The notes under the pieces were generated by a model. That model had not been told where the DNA came from, searched no databases, and saw only the letters and a list, made by a program, of their open reading frames with translations. The position numbers were made by a program, and so were the translations under genes. Of a stretch of DNA of 64,000 nt, positions 1-9,513 are shown piece by piece; position 1 is the first letter of the stretch; each line of letters begins with the position of its first letter. Source of the DNA: Anthoceros angustus. Lineage: Eukaryota; Streptophyta; Anthocerotopsida; Anthocerotales; Anthocerotaceae. The stretch lies in NCBI GenBank assembly GCA_010909165.1, contig VJWM01000126.1, forward strand, positions 496,001 through 560,000. The letters run 5' to 3'.

Positions 1-821
1 ATACAACTTTGAGCCTGCACAGAAATGGCCATGGTTCGGATTGCCATGCTCACGTGCTGCGGCTCACCCTTGACCCTGAGCGGAATTGTGCCGAGATGGG
101 CTGGCCAGATGCGGGGAATGCTGCCAGGTGAAGTGCACCAACGACGGATGCAACGACACGCCCACCACTGTCGTGATGACGGATCAGTGCCCGGGTGGCG
201 TGGGAAGCCCCATTTCGATCTCAGCGGCTCTGCATTCGAAACCTCGCTGCCGCCGGCCGATCGTCTGACCTCGTCACGCTGGGCGGGTCCCGGCTGCTCC
301 GGATACATCCCTGAGGCTGTAATGACAATGCAATGCTTCGAATAGACGATGGCATGGATGCGTTGCGCGCAGGGTGCCTTGCTCCTACGGTTCCCAGACT
401 GTGGCATTCGACATGGACGCGAATTGCAATCCCAATTGGGTCGCCTTCGTGGTCGAGTTTCAAGCAGGCGATGGAGATCTCCACTCTGTCGAACTCAAGG
501 TTAGGAAAAGCTATGCATGGTGTCTCGGTTTTGGACACTGTTGATTACTCTTGGATGGCATTGGCTTTCATGAGTTGAAACCAGCCACAAGATCTCACAT
601 GTGGTGAATGTTGGGGTGGCAGGATGCGTCTTCAGCTTGGCAGGCAGTGAGTCACAATTGGGGAGCCAACTGGCAATTCTTCGGGAGCCTTAACGGCCCC
701 GTTTCTGTTCGGCTCAAATCCCTCCAATACTGCCGACCAAGTGCTGGTTGCCAAGGATGCCATTCCAGCTGACTGGACACCTGGCCACACCTACCAATAC
801 CAAGACCAGTTTAGCTACTAG
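1..821 (+). pseudogene. beta-expansin-like remnant, copy E1 (5' end outside window)
   Basis: Expansins loosen plant cell walls. Their two domains are a GH45-like double-psi barrel and a C-terminal carbohydrate-binding domain, and both are visible here in pieces. The first reads CGECCQVKCTNDGCNDTPTT (near 108-170), then TDQCPGG, then HFDLSGSAF in another frame. A later piece reads RVPCSY and VAFVVEFQAGDGDLHSVELK (about 375-495). The last exon encodes SSAWQAVSHNWGANW, AKDAIPADW and ends QDQFSY plus TAG at 819-821. A 123-bp intron with GT...AG ends separates VELK from DASSAW. Two frame breaks are seen: one between CPGG and HFDLSG, shared by all copies, and an extra C in the last exon (AAATCCCTCC) shared only with E2. 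No signal peptide is recognisable upstream in any copy. Family assignment is strong; functionality is unlikely as written. Confidence 0.8.
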
Positions 822-1442
822 GAAAATTTGATGCACCGCACATTTGGGTCGGGTCCTGCATCCAGTGCGCCCACAATCAAAGCTTGGGTGCATTTGTACG
901 TAGTGCTTTTCAAACTGTACTATTATTCTAAAATTACATTATTCTCACATTCCTGATTCTGTGTTTGAGGGAAACAACAGCAACCCATCTTCAACTTACC
1001 AGCAGTGTTACCAGTTTTTTTGACGGAAACACTAGCAAATTGGCTTCAAGTAATTTACGGGCCTGTCCAGCGGTTCAAGCTTATTGAAAGAATGATAATG
1101 ACCCATCCAGCTTCACAAATGTTCCAAGTGTATCTCATCCTGCATTCGAGCTCGGGTATTCAGTAATGGACAAACAGAAGCCTCACATCCGCCCAACTGT
1201 GAGTTCACACAAGGCTGTAGGGCTGTACCTGACCGAAACCTGAAGACTTCAGTGAAGGCTCGGATCTTGTGTCGGGTGCTCAGGCACACTTCTTCTGATA
1301 ACTGCAACGACATGCTGAACAGGAAAAGATTTGTTAGCAGTCCCACCAAAGAAACTAATGCCTGAAGGCAAGAATACGAATCAAGCGTTGTTTGAGGTTA
1401 GGAGGTTGCGGAACTCATGTTAGAAGAACCGCCGTAATATGT
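822..1442. other. expansin 3' flank, no gene seen
   Basis: This is non-coding flank between the expansin stop codon and the U2 cassette. It is repeated almost unchanged in units 2, 3 and 4. A 78-codon minus-strand ORF (1113-1349) recurs only because the DNA copies are near identical. I see no domain or codon signal in it. Confidence 0.5.
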
Positions 1443-1583
1443 ATGTACTGAAAGCAGAGTGTTTCCGCTCCACATACGGTTGGTTACGGTTTCCGCACCT
1501 CCTGCTCCTTCCTGCAATATTAAATCCTCACGATCCAATCCAACTTTCAACGTCCGATTTGGGTTTAATTTGGGGTCCCCGAG

Positions 1584-1779
1584 TGGGGTGCGCCAGGCAA
1601 TGGAAGTAGTGCAAGCCCAAAGCGACGCTCGAGGAGCCGTGGTAGCAAGCTACCACTTGAGGCCTCGCCCCGAGAGAAATTAGATTAATATCATGTGGGT
1701 CGATGACCCACGTATCAGATATTAAACTGATAAGAACAGATACTACACTTGATCTTAGCCAAAAGGCCGAGAAAGGTAT
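1584..1779 (-). ncRNA. U2: U2 snRNA, class A copy 1
   Basis: The minus strand begins ATACCTTTCTCGGCCTTTTG, the 5' end of U2. The branch-site recognition element GTAGTA follows (in AAGTGTAGTATCTG), and the stem-loop II arms GTGGGTC/GACCCAC are intact. A stem-loop III can form (GAGG..CC with GGCTCCTC around GGTAGCTTGCTACC). The stem-loop IV loop TTGCACTACTTCCA precedes the terminal GCGCACCCCAC. Length is 196 nt, as expected for plant U2. The Sm-site region reads TAATTTCTCTCGG, which is a weak match to the AU-rich consensus. USE and TATA elements are at the right distances. U2 pairs with the intron branch site in the spliceosome. This is one of eight copies in the window and possibly functional. 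Confidence 0.9.
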
Positions 1780-1802
1780 ACCTCCCTCTCGCAGGTCAGG
1801 GT

Positions 1803-1849
1803 CTATATGGGCCAGAGGTGTTACGGTTTGTTCCCTACCGATATGGGGT
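1803..1849 (-). promoter_or_regulatory. plant snRNA promoter (USE + TATA) of U2 copy A1
   Basis: On the minus strand, ACCCCATATCG (1839-1849, about -60 to -70) matches the plant upstream sequence element RTCCCACATCG at 9 of 11 positions. A TATA-like CATATAGA lies near -25 to -30. The wide USE-TATA spacing is the arrangement used by Pol II-transcribed plant snRNAs. Confidence 0.75.
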
Positions 1850-2382
1850 AATACCCTATATGGTTATCGTTTCGTTTGACACTAGCTGGTCTTGAGGTCC
1901 TCTCAACGCTTTGCTTCTATGTTTTTCGTGGGTACCCAATAAGAAACCGTCTCCACTATCCTTCATCGCTAGTATGTAGTGGGCATCTGCTACATTTTGT
2001 TGTCTGCAAAATTGTTGCCATAGTTGCTCCCGCCTCCGGAGACCCGTCCCCACCCACAAATTTTCCGGGAAGTGGAACTCCTTACACGCTGCACCTAGAG
2101 GCTTGGTTGTTTGTCAAGGCTTGAATCCCCAAAGTGAGGTGGCGGGAGCTCTCGTAGAATCCCTATAGACACACCGATTTGTTAGGTCCACAACAACGGG
2201 TCCGATTGCCACACCGTGGCCATCGTTTTGTCCGGATATGGCCATCTTTGCCGGGCCCTTATCTTTGCCCGTGCCTTTCCTGGGTCATCATTAGCACGGT
2301 CTCGACCATCTCAAGGATTACTTTACCCCAAAGGATCCCTCTAGCGAGTCTGTTTCTTTTGGCGGCGGTGGCAAAGGGAGAT
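1850..2382. other. spacer between U2 promoter and CACTA-like head
   Basis: This non-coding spacer is repeated in every unit. It contains a GGTACCCAATAAGAAACC block and a purine-rich stretch. It is unusually rich in small indels between copies. I recognise no gene or RNA in it. Confidence 0.4.
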
Positions 2383-3080
2383 CACTACTAGGAAAAGTAT
2401 CCTTTTACAACGGATTTTACAACGAGTTTTACAACACTTTTACAACGACCGTTGTAAAATTGTTGTTGTAAACACCCCTTAGTAATATACGTTGTAAAAA
2501 CGTCAAACGTCAAACGTCAAACGTATATACTACATAAACGTATACGTCCTTGCATATAGTATACGAGCATGGTATACACTGTTGTAAAATGGACCGTTGT
2601 AAATATTCTAAATCCTTGTAAATTCTACCATTGTAAGTTATGTATGCCGTTGTAAATATAGATGGCCTTGTTATTGAAACCATTGTAAATTGAGCCCTTG
2701 TAAAACTTTGTACCATTGTAAACATCTCCACGAATTCAAACTATTATAAATAACAATAAATTAACCCATTACAAACTCCAATATTGTCAATAAAATATAC
2801 CATTGTAAAACGTTTCCGTCAAATGCAAACCCTTGTAAAAATGTATACTATTGTAAATTCTCATTGTAAATATTTCCCCAAAATTCAAATCGTTGTAGAT
2901 AATTCAACCCATTGTGAATTTCGTTGTTGTAAAGAGTTTCTGCCTTTGTAGATTTCTCCCGCCAAAATTCAAAACATTGTTAATAATTTAAACCAATATA
3001 AATTCTGACGTTGTAAATAATTTAGGTCATACTAAATAGTAAATAGTAAATAGTAAATAGTAAATAGTAAATAGAAAAAG
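2383..3080. mobile_element. CACTA-type transposon head with subterminal TTGTAAA repeats
   Basis: The terminus is CACTACTAGGAAAAGTATCC, typical of plant CACTA (En/Spm) elements. It is followed by about 650 bp packed with direct and inverted TTGTAAA/TTTACAA motifs, the expected subterminal transposase-binding repeats. The same head occurs at 16113, 30078, 31348 and 51647. I did not find the matching terminus (ending in TAGTG) elsewhere in the window, so the full extent is unknown. The minus-strand gene that follows may be cargo or an element gene. Confidence 0.6.
3033..3074. repeat. (TAAATAG)n microsatellite
   Basis: There are about six tandem 7-bp units at the inner edge of the CACTA subterminal region. 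Unit number differs between copies of the head. Confidence 0.9.
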
Positions 3081-3935
3081 CCCATCCAGGAGGGGACAAT
3101 CGAAGGGGACCACGGGGGTCGACGTGGAGAGGAGCAACTGAGCTCCCTACCTAAAGTCACCTACTGCACCCACAATGTCATATGCAGGAAGAATAACCGG
3201 CCTGCAAATCACGGAGGTAGAGGAAGATGTGTCACCTGAGCATCTGACTCTTCAATTCCATACTCTGCAGCAATCAAGTCGTTCCACATAGTTAAAGCCT
3301 TCATCTTCTTCCCATTTGAGTGCTTCTGTTGAACCATCCAAGGGGCAGGGTGTCCACTCTCCTTCCAATATGCATTCAACTTCTTCAGCCATGAACCAGG
3401 TTTGGAGGCCACAGTAGCAATCTCCTGAGCTGTGGGGCTCTTACCAAACCTACCTTCATACCGGGCCACAAAGACCTTTTGAACTCCATTGCCAAAATGA
3501 GCGAAAGGTTTGATCCTGTTTGTTGCATCCACCTTCTGCTGGGATGGGGCCACTATCCCGTCCCTCTTGTCACGTTCTCCTTCAAGAAAATCTGCTAGTG
3601 CTCCTCCTTCAGTTGGGCCTCACCTTCTTGACTCCATCCAAAAGTTCCTAGCTTCTCTCACATTGTTCCTCCAAAACTTTATACGGAGAAAAAGCGCATC
3701 GCAATGGCATCCATAGTCCAAGGACCAGATATCAATCTGCGAATGTTAGATTCCACAAGGAGTCTCGTACCTCGTCTCATCCCAAAAGCTTTGTACCAAT
3801 GAATTGCAAAAATCTCATGCTCCAACACCGGTCTCTCATGTGCACCCAGAATTGGTGTCACGCTTGATGAATCCTACAGCCAGCGCAAAAGCAATACGGC
3901 CATAGTTAGAATCTAACAATGAAACACTAACCACT

Positions 3936-4150
3936 CAAAGCTTGAACATCAAGCTTTGAATATTCAAGCTTGAACATCAAGCTCTGAATATTCAGGCTTG
4001 AATATCAGGCTTGAATATTCAGGCTTGAACAGCATGCTTGAATATTCAGGCTTGAACAACATGTGTGAATATTCAGGCTTGAACAACATGTGTGAATATT
4101 CAGGCTTGAACAACATGCCTGAATATTCAGGCTTGAACATGCGATCTAAA
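3936..4150. repeat. 27-bp minisatellite with palindromic GAATATTC core
   Basis: The unit is GAATATTCAGGCTTGAAC plus a variable 9 nt such as AACATGTGT. The 27-bp period keeps one minus-strand frame open, encoding repeats of FKPEYSHML. It lies between two exon blocks of the unrecognised gene. Related arrays occur in all four units with different unit numbers. Confidence 0.85.
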
Positions 4151-4681
4151 CAACAGGCCTGATGACACACTCCTATGGTACACTAGGAACTACCGTAGGA
4201 AAACAAGATGGTGGCACTCGAATCTACTAGTGGAAAAAGAAAGTAAATTAAATCAACTTACGACAGGACATATATCCTCTTGGAATATCATACTCCACAT
4301 CAAAATTTCTTGATGCTTCACACGATGAAGGACAAGTTTATCGACATCTTTTGCACGATGCGCCTCCTTACATATCGCACACGCCTTTAACCCTCTTGCT
4401 CACGGTCTTCTTCAATACTTGAGAATGGGGTCCTCGACCTCTTGGAAGGAGTGGAGCTTCCTTAGGTCCTTCATGAATCTCCTGTCACAAGGGGAATCAT
4501 CGCCATTGGCTTGACTATCACGCACTTCATACACCTCATCATAAGGCGTGACATTCAAATCTGGATGGACACAAGGGTTTGTACACAAGGCATAGACCCC
4601 ATAGGCACAAAATCAATCGCAGCATGGTGGACAAGGCGAATTGTGGAATTCCGCTAGGATCTAGTGGGAGGTCTCAAGAGA

Positions 4682-4709
4682 CATTATTTAGCGGTCTACC
4701 GCTAAATAA
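4682..4709. repeat. short inverted repeat
   Basis: ATTATTTAGC and GCTAAATAAT flank GGTCTACC. The unit 2 version (18408-18439) has perfect 15-nt arms. The shorter unit 1 arms have lost one base on each side. Confidence 0.7.
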
Positions 4710-5699
4710 TGTTACTGGGTGTCCTACACCCTTGGCCCGCATCCCCAATCTCCACTAGCCCTACGGGGCATATGATGCCATGCTTGTGTGGATATCTTGC
4801 CATGAAGAGGATACAGCCATCTCAATGACCCACTCGGCATTTTCTTCAATTTTTCACCCTAGATGCGTGTGCAAGCTTCAATTTTGATCGTGGCACCTCG
4901 CAGCCGATCGTGGCACTTTGGACACCTCGAGTCTTCTCTAGATGTTGGCAGTGCAAGGGGCTCACGCCTACGTCTCGCTTGCCTCATCACGACACGCATC
5001 TCGCCAGGATGCATATGCGAAATCGACATATGGGCCTTCCCATGCAAACGTGTGCGGGGCATGCAGTGCCGCCATCCCCATGTGTCAAGTGTGGCGGCGC
5101 AATCCCCATCCCCACGCTGCAGTGCGTGACGCCATCTCTTTTACTTGGCCCTTCGCCCCTACCTCTACACCTGCCACGAGAAGATTCCCTTGCCCCTTTC
5201 CCACGCCCACGTCTGTGGTCCTCTTCTGTACCACCACGGACGGTCCACGAATGATTCTTGCTGAAGATACATAGGGAGACTTCCCACACTTGCCTCATCC
5301 TCGCACAATACTGCTAGTGCATTCGACGACATATTGGCTCTCGGAATCTGCATCAGATAGCTCTTTCTCGAGAATGTGAGTTGCCTCCGTCCTTTTGGAT
5401 TTGAGCTTGATCCATTTCTCCCTCAAGCCTGACGCTGCACCACCCAACATTGTTTTTGCAGCCAACAAGTTCCTGCTATTCACACCCTGCTGTGAGTCCT
5501 CGAGCCCCATACCACCAATCGCCGCGTCGACAGCAGCATCTCCACATGTGAGGGCTGTTGTTGCCAAACGTCTAATGTCTGTATTTGCCTCCGCTTGAAA
5601 TATCGGCTTCTTGTGTTTGGGCATCCGACTAATGAAGAAATGTGAGTGGCAAAGACACAAAATCAAGATATACCATGCACGACAAGCAAGAAGCAAGCA

Positions 5700-6460
5700 G
5701 ACAAAGGTGGAGTATTGTGTTGAAGTTCTAGCTCGTGTACCGCGGATCAGTCCTCGTCAGTATAGTGTCGCCACTATCCATATTTGTAAAACCCGGATCG
5801 GATGCACTCTTTACGATGAAGTGGTCGCTATGAACCTAAAGGCAAAGACATGTCGTTGAGGAAGACAAGGTAGCTACCGCCACCAGGGAATGCAACCGAG
5901 CAGACCCGCTCAAAGCTTTCATGGAAAAGACGGTTCGAACGCAGCTTAGGTTTTAGTATCGGTTTTGTACAATGGTGGCGGTTGGAGAACTCTCGTGAAA
6001 AAATGGTTGCTAGCATATACGGTACAAAGTATGCGAAGCATTCGGTTTCTCTTGAGAATGCCAACAGCAACGCAATTTTGTTTCTGTCTCTCAAGAATCT
6101 TGAAAGGCACACGGCTTCCATAATGCAGGACAATGTTATACAGTCTAATGATGAAACTTTTGCTCGAAAACTTACAAGTCTTCCTTGCCAAGTTTGCGCT
6201 GTTTGTTTCCATCGAATCACGAGATGAACACGAAACTCAGAACGGCTAAGTATCGACCTAGGTAGATTGCAAAATCCTAAAAAGTGCAGCACATCACCAT
6301 CAATGGTGCGGTTTCATTTGGTCTACTTGTGACTCATTTACTTTAGCCAACGCTCCAAGAACACAAAGTCCAAGTCTGCAAGGCATAATTCCAGCAAACG
6401 GCATAACTTTGATAAAATTGTGGAAGAATGGAGTGCAAGTCGTTCGATTAAGATCCTCCA
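5700..6460. other. region without a supported gene
   Basis: The segment is repeated in units 2 and 3. A 154-codon minus-strand ORF here is not kept open in the other units. I see no domain or RNA. Confidence 0.4.
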
Positions 6461-6461
6461 C

Positions 6462-6550
6462 ACTCTAGACAGAGGAATCACCATGCCTCCTGGTGAGAGC
6501 TCCAAGTTTGAGAGGAATCACCACGCCTCCTTGTGAGAGCTCCAAGTTTA
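6462..6550. repeat. about 40-bp VNTR, two units
   Basis: The unit contains GAGGAATCACCACGCCTCC followed by TGGTGAGAGCTCCAAGTT. There are two copies here, two in unit 2 and three in unit 3. Confidence 0.85.
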
Positions 6551-6599
6551 GTCACGCGGAGGCGTGTACGAATAGATTATTATTCCTAATCTAGTAGGT

Positions 6600-7050
6600 T
6601 TTCATATAGAGATGCATATAGTGTAGTGGACAAGGTCAAACACTTGGTCTCGAGTTTGAATCTGATCTCGCGCACATGTCGACTAATAGATTGTTTCTCC
6701 TAATCAAATAGGGTTTCGTATGTATTGGTGTTCATGGGGTCAAGTCTCTGAGAGACATGTAAGTGTAGAATATTATTTCCAATTAAACACGTTTCCGCAG
6801 GGATGGTATTATGAGGGTTCGAGTTCTTTGCCGTACAATCCATATGCTATGTTATGGCTCGAAACCCTATGTATGTACATACTTGGGTACCAATGTATGC
6901 TACTTGGGTATCTCCAATACTACAGTATTACTTTTAATTTTATGAATTATTGTATAGAGATGAAATTTTTTATGAATTATTGTATAGAGATAAAAAAAAT
7001 TTATGAATTATTGTATAGAGATGAAATTAGTGTTGTGGTTGGTGTTATGT
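6600..7050 (+). mobile_element. tRNA-like SINE block, unit 1
   Basis: TAGTGTAGTGG (6619-6629) resembles a Pol III A box, and GAGTTTGAATC (6652-6662) a B box; the unit 3 copy has GAGTTCGAATC. A second tRNA-like module downstream has lost its A box here but keeps GGTTCGAGTTC. The 3' part has three direct repeats containing TATGAATTATTGTATAGAGA. The arrangement resembles a dimeric tRNA-derived SINE. No cloverleaf tRNA can be folded, so it is not a tRNA gene. Confidence 0.5.
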
Positions 7051-7099
7051 CCTATGTATACGCGATTGTTTTTCAAGGGGGTCTAGACCCCCTTTCGAA

Positions 7100-7587
7100 T
7101 CGCTCAAGTGTTGGGGGCTAGTTGTTTGTTGGCTATGGAGAAGCCCACCCCCGGGGTCCGCCCTATTGGAGTGAGAGAGGCTTTTTGCGGCTTGTTAGTC
7201 GCAGCATAGCCATCTTGCTTCGGGAGCAATTCCAGGGGCACTTCACACTAATTCGGCATCGCCTCGGGGTGTGAGTCCGTGGCTTTTGGCGTGGGCGTTA
7301 TGGAGTCTCATCACGATTGGCTCGCCTGCGTGGATGTCGAGAATGCTTTTAACACGGTCTCGGTGGCCATTTTGACGAGTTCAAGGGCGTAGGTGGACAT
7401 GTGACATTTTGCTTATCCCTTTGGTTCACCCTCCCAGTCTTCTTCCAATCTCTACTATCAGCATGGGCCCGCGGTCGAGGGGGTTTCGGTGTTGGCCTTA
7501 GTAGCTGGCACAAGGCGGGGATCCATTGGGATTGTTTTGTTGATGTTGTTTGCACGATTTGGAGTTTCTCGACGCTTTTCTAGTTCG
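7100..7587 (+). pseudogene. non-LTR reverse transcriptase fragment, unit 1 (degraded)
   Basis: This is the most decayed of three copies of a reverse transcriptase fragment. DVENAFNTV (motif A) is still readable near 7340. The motif B region is shifted out of frame. It runs directly into the start of the recombinase gene. The copies at 20950 and 40115 are clearer. Confidence 0.65.
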
Positions 7588-9513
7588 ATGGCTCTTAAAA
7601 GAAAACCCTCTTGGGCGTCTTTGGACCAAAAAGAAACAAGGTTCTATGGCCAAAGTCACGGCTAAGCTGTACACACGATAACGTATCAAAACAACAATTC
7701 TTCACACTACAACCCACCCACTGCAGGATGATGGTAAAGTTGATGGTGTCCTTGTGCACAGTGAGGGAACTTATTTGGTGCTTAAGAAGGCCACTCCCAA
7801 ACCGCCAAGGCACTTCTCATCCAAGAAGGATGCGCGTGCTGAATTTTGTTCAAGAGAAGAAGGGTGGACACCGACTGCCATTGGTGGAGGGCCCGCTTTG
7901 GAGATTACTAAGTGTTCTTGGGATGAGAGGGGTTTGAGTATGTTGGTGAGAATGACCATTTGATAACTGTGATTCCAAAGTTCTTAGCACAGTGAGAGTT
8001 TGTCTGCAGTCGAAATGTATGTAGTGCTGTACAACAAGATGCCTTATAGGTTGGTCAATTTTCCATGCCTGTACTGGTTCCTGACCCTACAGTGATACCT
8101 GATCAGGAATGTCTTGATTTGTTTGAGAGATTGAGGAGTGCGGGTCTTGAGGATGATTTTGCTATGGGCATGGAGGAAATTGATGACGAGGCTAACTTCA
8201 GAGAACAGGGGTTTGACCTCTCTGTCCCCGAGGGTGCTGTTAATGATGCTTTGAGTGGTGGTGAGGACAAGTCCAAACGCCAAAGTAATTGGTGCCAGAG
8301 TCGTCTTAAGGCTTTCATGAAAGTCAGTGGTGTTTGGGGTTAGGATAGCGCAATAGAGGACATCCCTTATAAGGACTTAAACCTTATATTGATACCCTTT
8401 TCCATAAGTTTGGGGCTTAAAAACAACTCTATATTCTCTCAAAACATAAGCTCTGCCCTTCTTTTGTTTCGTCTCTCATGTAAGTTGTTGATTTTGACCT
8501 TTTGTGCGATGTCCTTCTTTCGAGGATTCAATCGAATCTTAGAGAAAGTGTACGGACGAGCTTGGATCCGACATACCTATGATAAACATGTTTCACGGAA
8601 TATTCCATGGGGCTTAGCTGGCGTCGATGAAAATCAGCAAGGACCTTAGAACTGCTTCATGTTGAAAGGAGGTTGTCGATATCCGATGATGATGAGCGCA
8701 TACTATCCCATAGAGATCATCAATGTTCTTTTGGGTGTGGTGCCCAAAATGGTACTTCTCTTGTCAGTGTTTTGGGATGATTTTGTTGCCTTGTTGTTGC
8801 AACGCGTTTTGCCTTGCCTTGGTATCGACATTCAATTGTCTCGGTTTGCGTATTTCTGCATGAATCGATTTGGAGTTCGTGGCGAAGAGGAGTTACATAA
8901 CCTTTAATTAGGGACTTTTCATTTTCATCACATTCGGGCGGACAATTTATGCGATGTTTATTACGTTGTGTTTCATGATTTTGTTGTGATGTAATCTTGT
9001 ATAGTGTTGGCGCTTCGTTTTTGTCACGATATGAAGATATCCTAACAATTTGAGGATATCCTAACAATTTGAGGACTTGCGAGATATGACCGTTAAGTAA
9101 GCAAAAGCAGTACCGCAGAGGGGTTCTAGTTCCTAGTGAACGAAGATCTTCCAAGGAGTTGCTCAATGAAGAACTTACTCGGATGCAGGATGATCTGCGG
9201 GGTGTGCTTCCGTCAACTGTCCTGAATATGACTCCAGAAGTAGTATTTGCCAGTTAGCCGGAAGATGTAAGTGTATTCATGCATGAGGAAAATCTATTTG
9301 TTCTTTGAAAATGTTTTGATATTGTGAGTTATGTACAGGCCTGCGGTCAATGTCCCTTACAAGTGCAACGCATTGAGAATGTTAGCAATAATAAGTTTGT
9401 GGACTGTTTTTCCAAAATCGTGTCTTCATTCTGTAATGTGTTCTCTGACTCCCATTTTAATTGTCGGGGTCTTTGTTTACCCCGATATCCATCATGAAAG
9501 TAGACCGCAGTTC
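7588..9513 (+). pseudogene. Crypton-like tyrosine recombinase gene, 5' part, unit 1
   Basis: The start is ATG at 7588, encoding MALKRKP. Later exons encode KVDGVLVHSEGTYLV (shifted here), CLDLFERLRSAGLEDDFAM with AMGMEEIDDEANFREQGFDL (8065-8343), a segment with ILEKVYGRAWIRHTYDKHV-type sequence, and the first catalytic-arginine box FGVRGEEELHNL (about 8870-8905). A final exon resembles YDR...RRSSKELLNEELTRM near 9080-9180. The internal exons for the second catalytic box, present in unit 3, are missing. The 3' half is replaced at 9514 by a Ty1/copia fragment. The function is inferred from the full unit 3 copy. This copy cannot encode an active enzyme. Confidence 0.6.

Larger units (their letters stand above)
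3209..5624 (-). pseudogene. unrecognised multi-exon gene next to CACTA head, unit 1 copy
   Basis: I do not recognise this family. Read on the minus strand from ATG at 5624, it begins MPKHKKPIFQAEA, continues through TDIRRLATTALTCGDAAVDA and ends this exon near 5295 with a Ser/Asp/Glu-rich tail. A low-complexity Arg/Gly segment follows (SSRGRCRGRGEGPSKRDG). An acidic part (NVTPYDEVYEVRDSQANGND), a basic VSKRVK segment, a minisatellite-bearing intron and a C-terminal part follow: SGPWTMDAIAM, then FAHFGNGVQKVFVARYEGRF, WLKKLNAYWKESG and MKALTMWNDLIAAEYGIEES. Frame breaks separate the parts. Compared with the unit 3 copy it lacks the final exon. It could be a CACTA-borne DNA-binding protein, but that is only inferred from position. 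Confidence 0.45.

Noticed and set aside
1113-1349. 78-codon minus-strand ORF conserved in three units
   Set aside because: DNA identity alone explains the conservation, with no evidence of coding constraint.
3033-3074. telomere-like repeat
   Set aside because: TAAATAG is not TTTAGGG and lies inside the CACTA subterminal region.
3936-4150. CRISPR array
   Set aside because: The repeats are contiguous without unique spacers, and the context is a eukaryotic intron.
6600-6700. tRNA gene
   Set aside because: Only A-box and B-box-like motifs are present, with no acceptor or anticodon stem that folds, so it fits a SINE head better.
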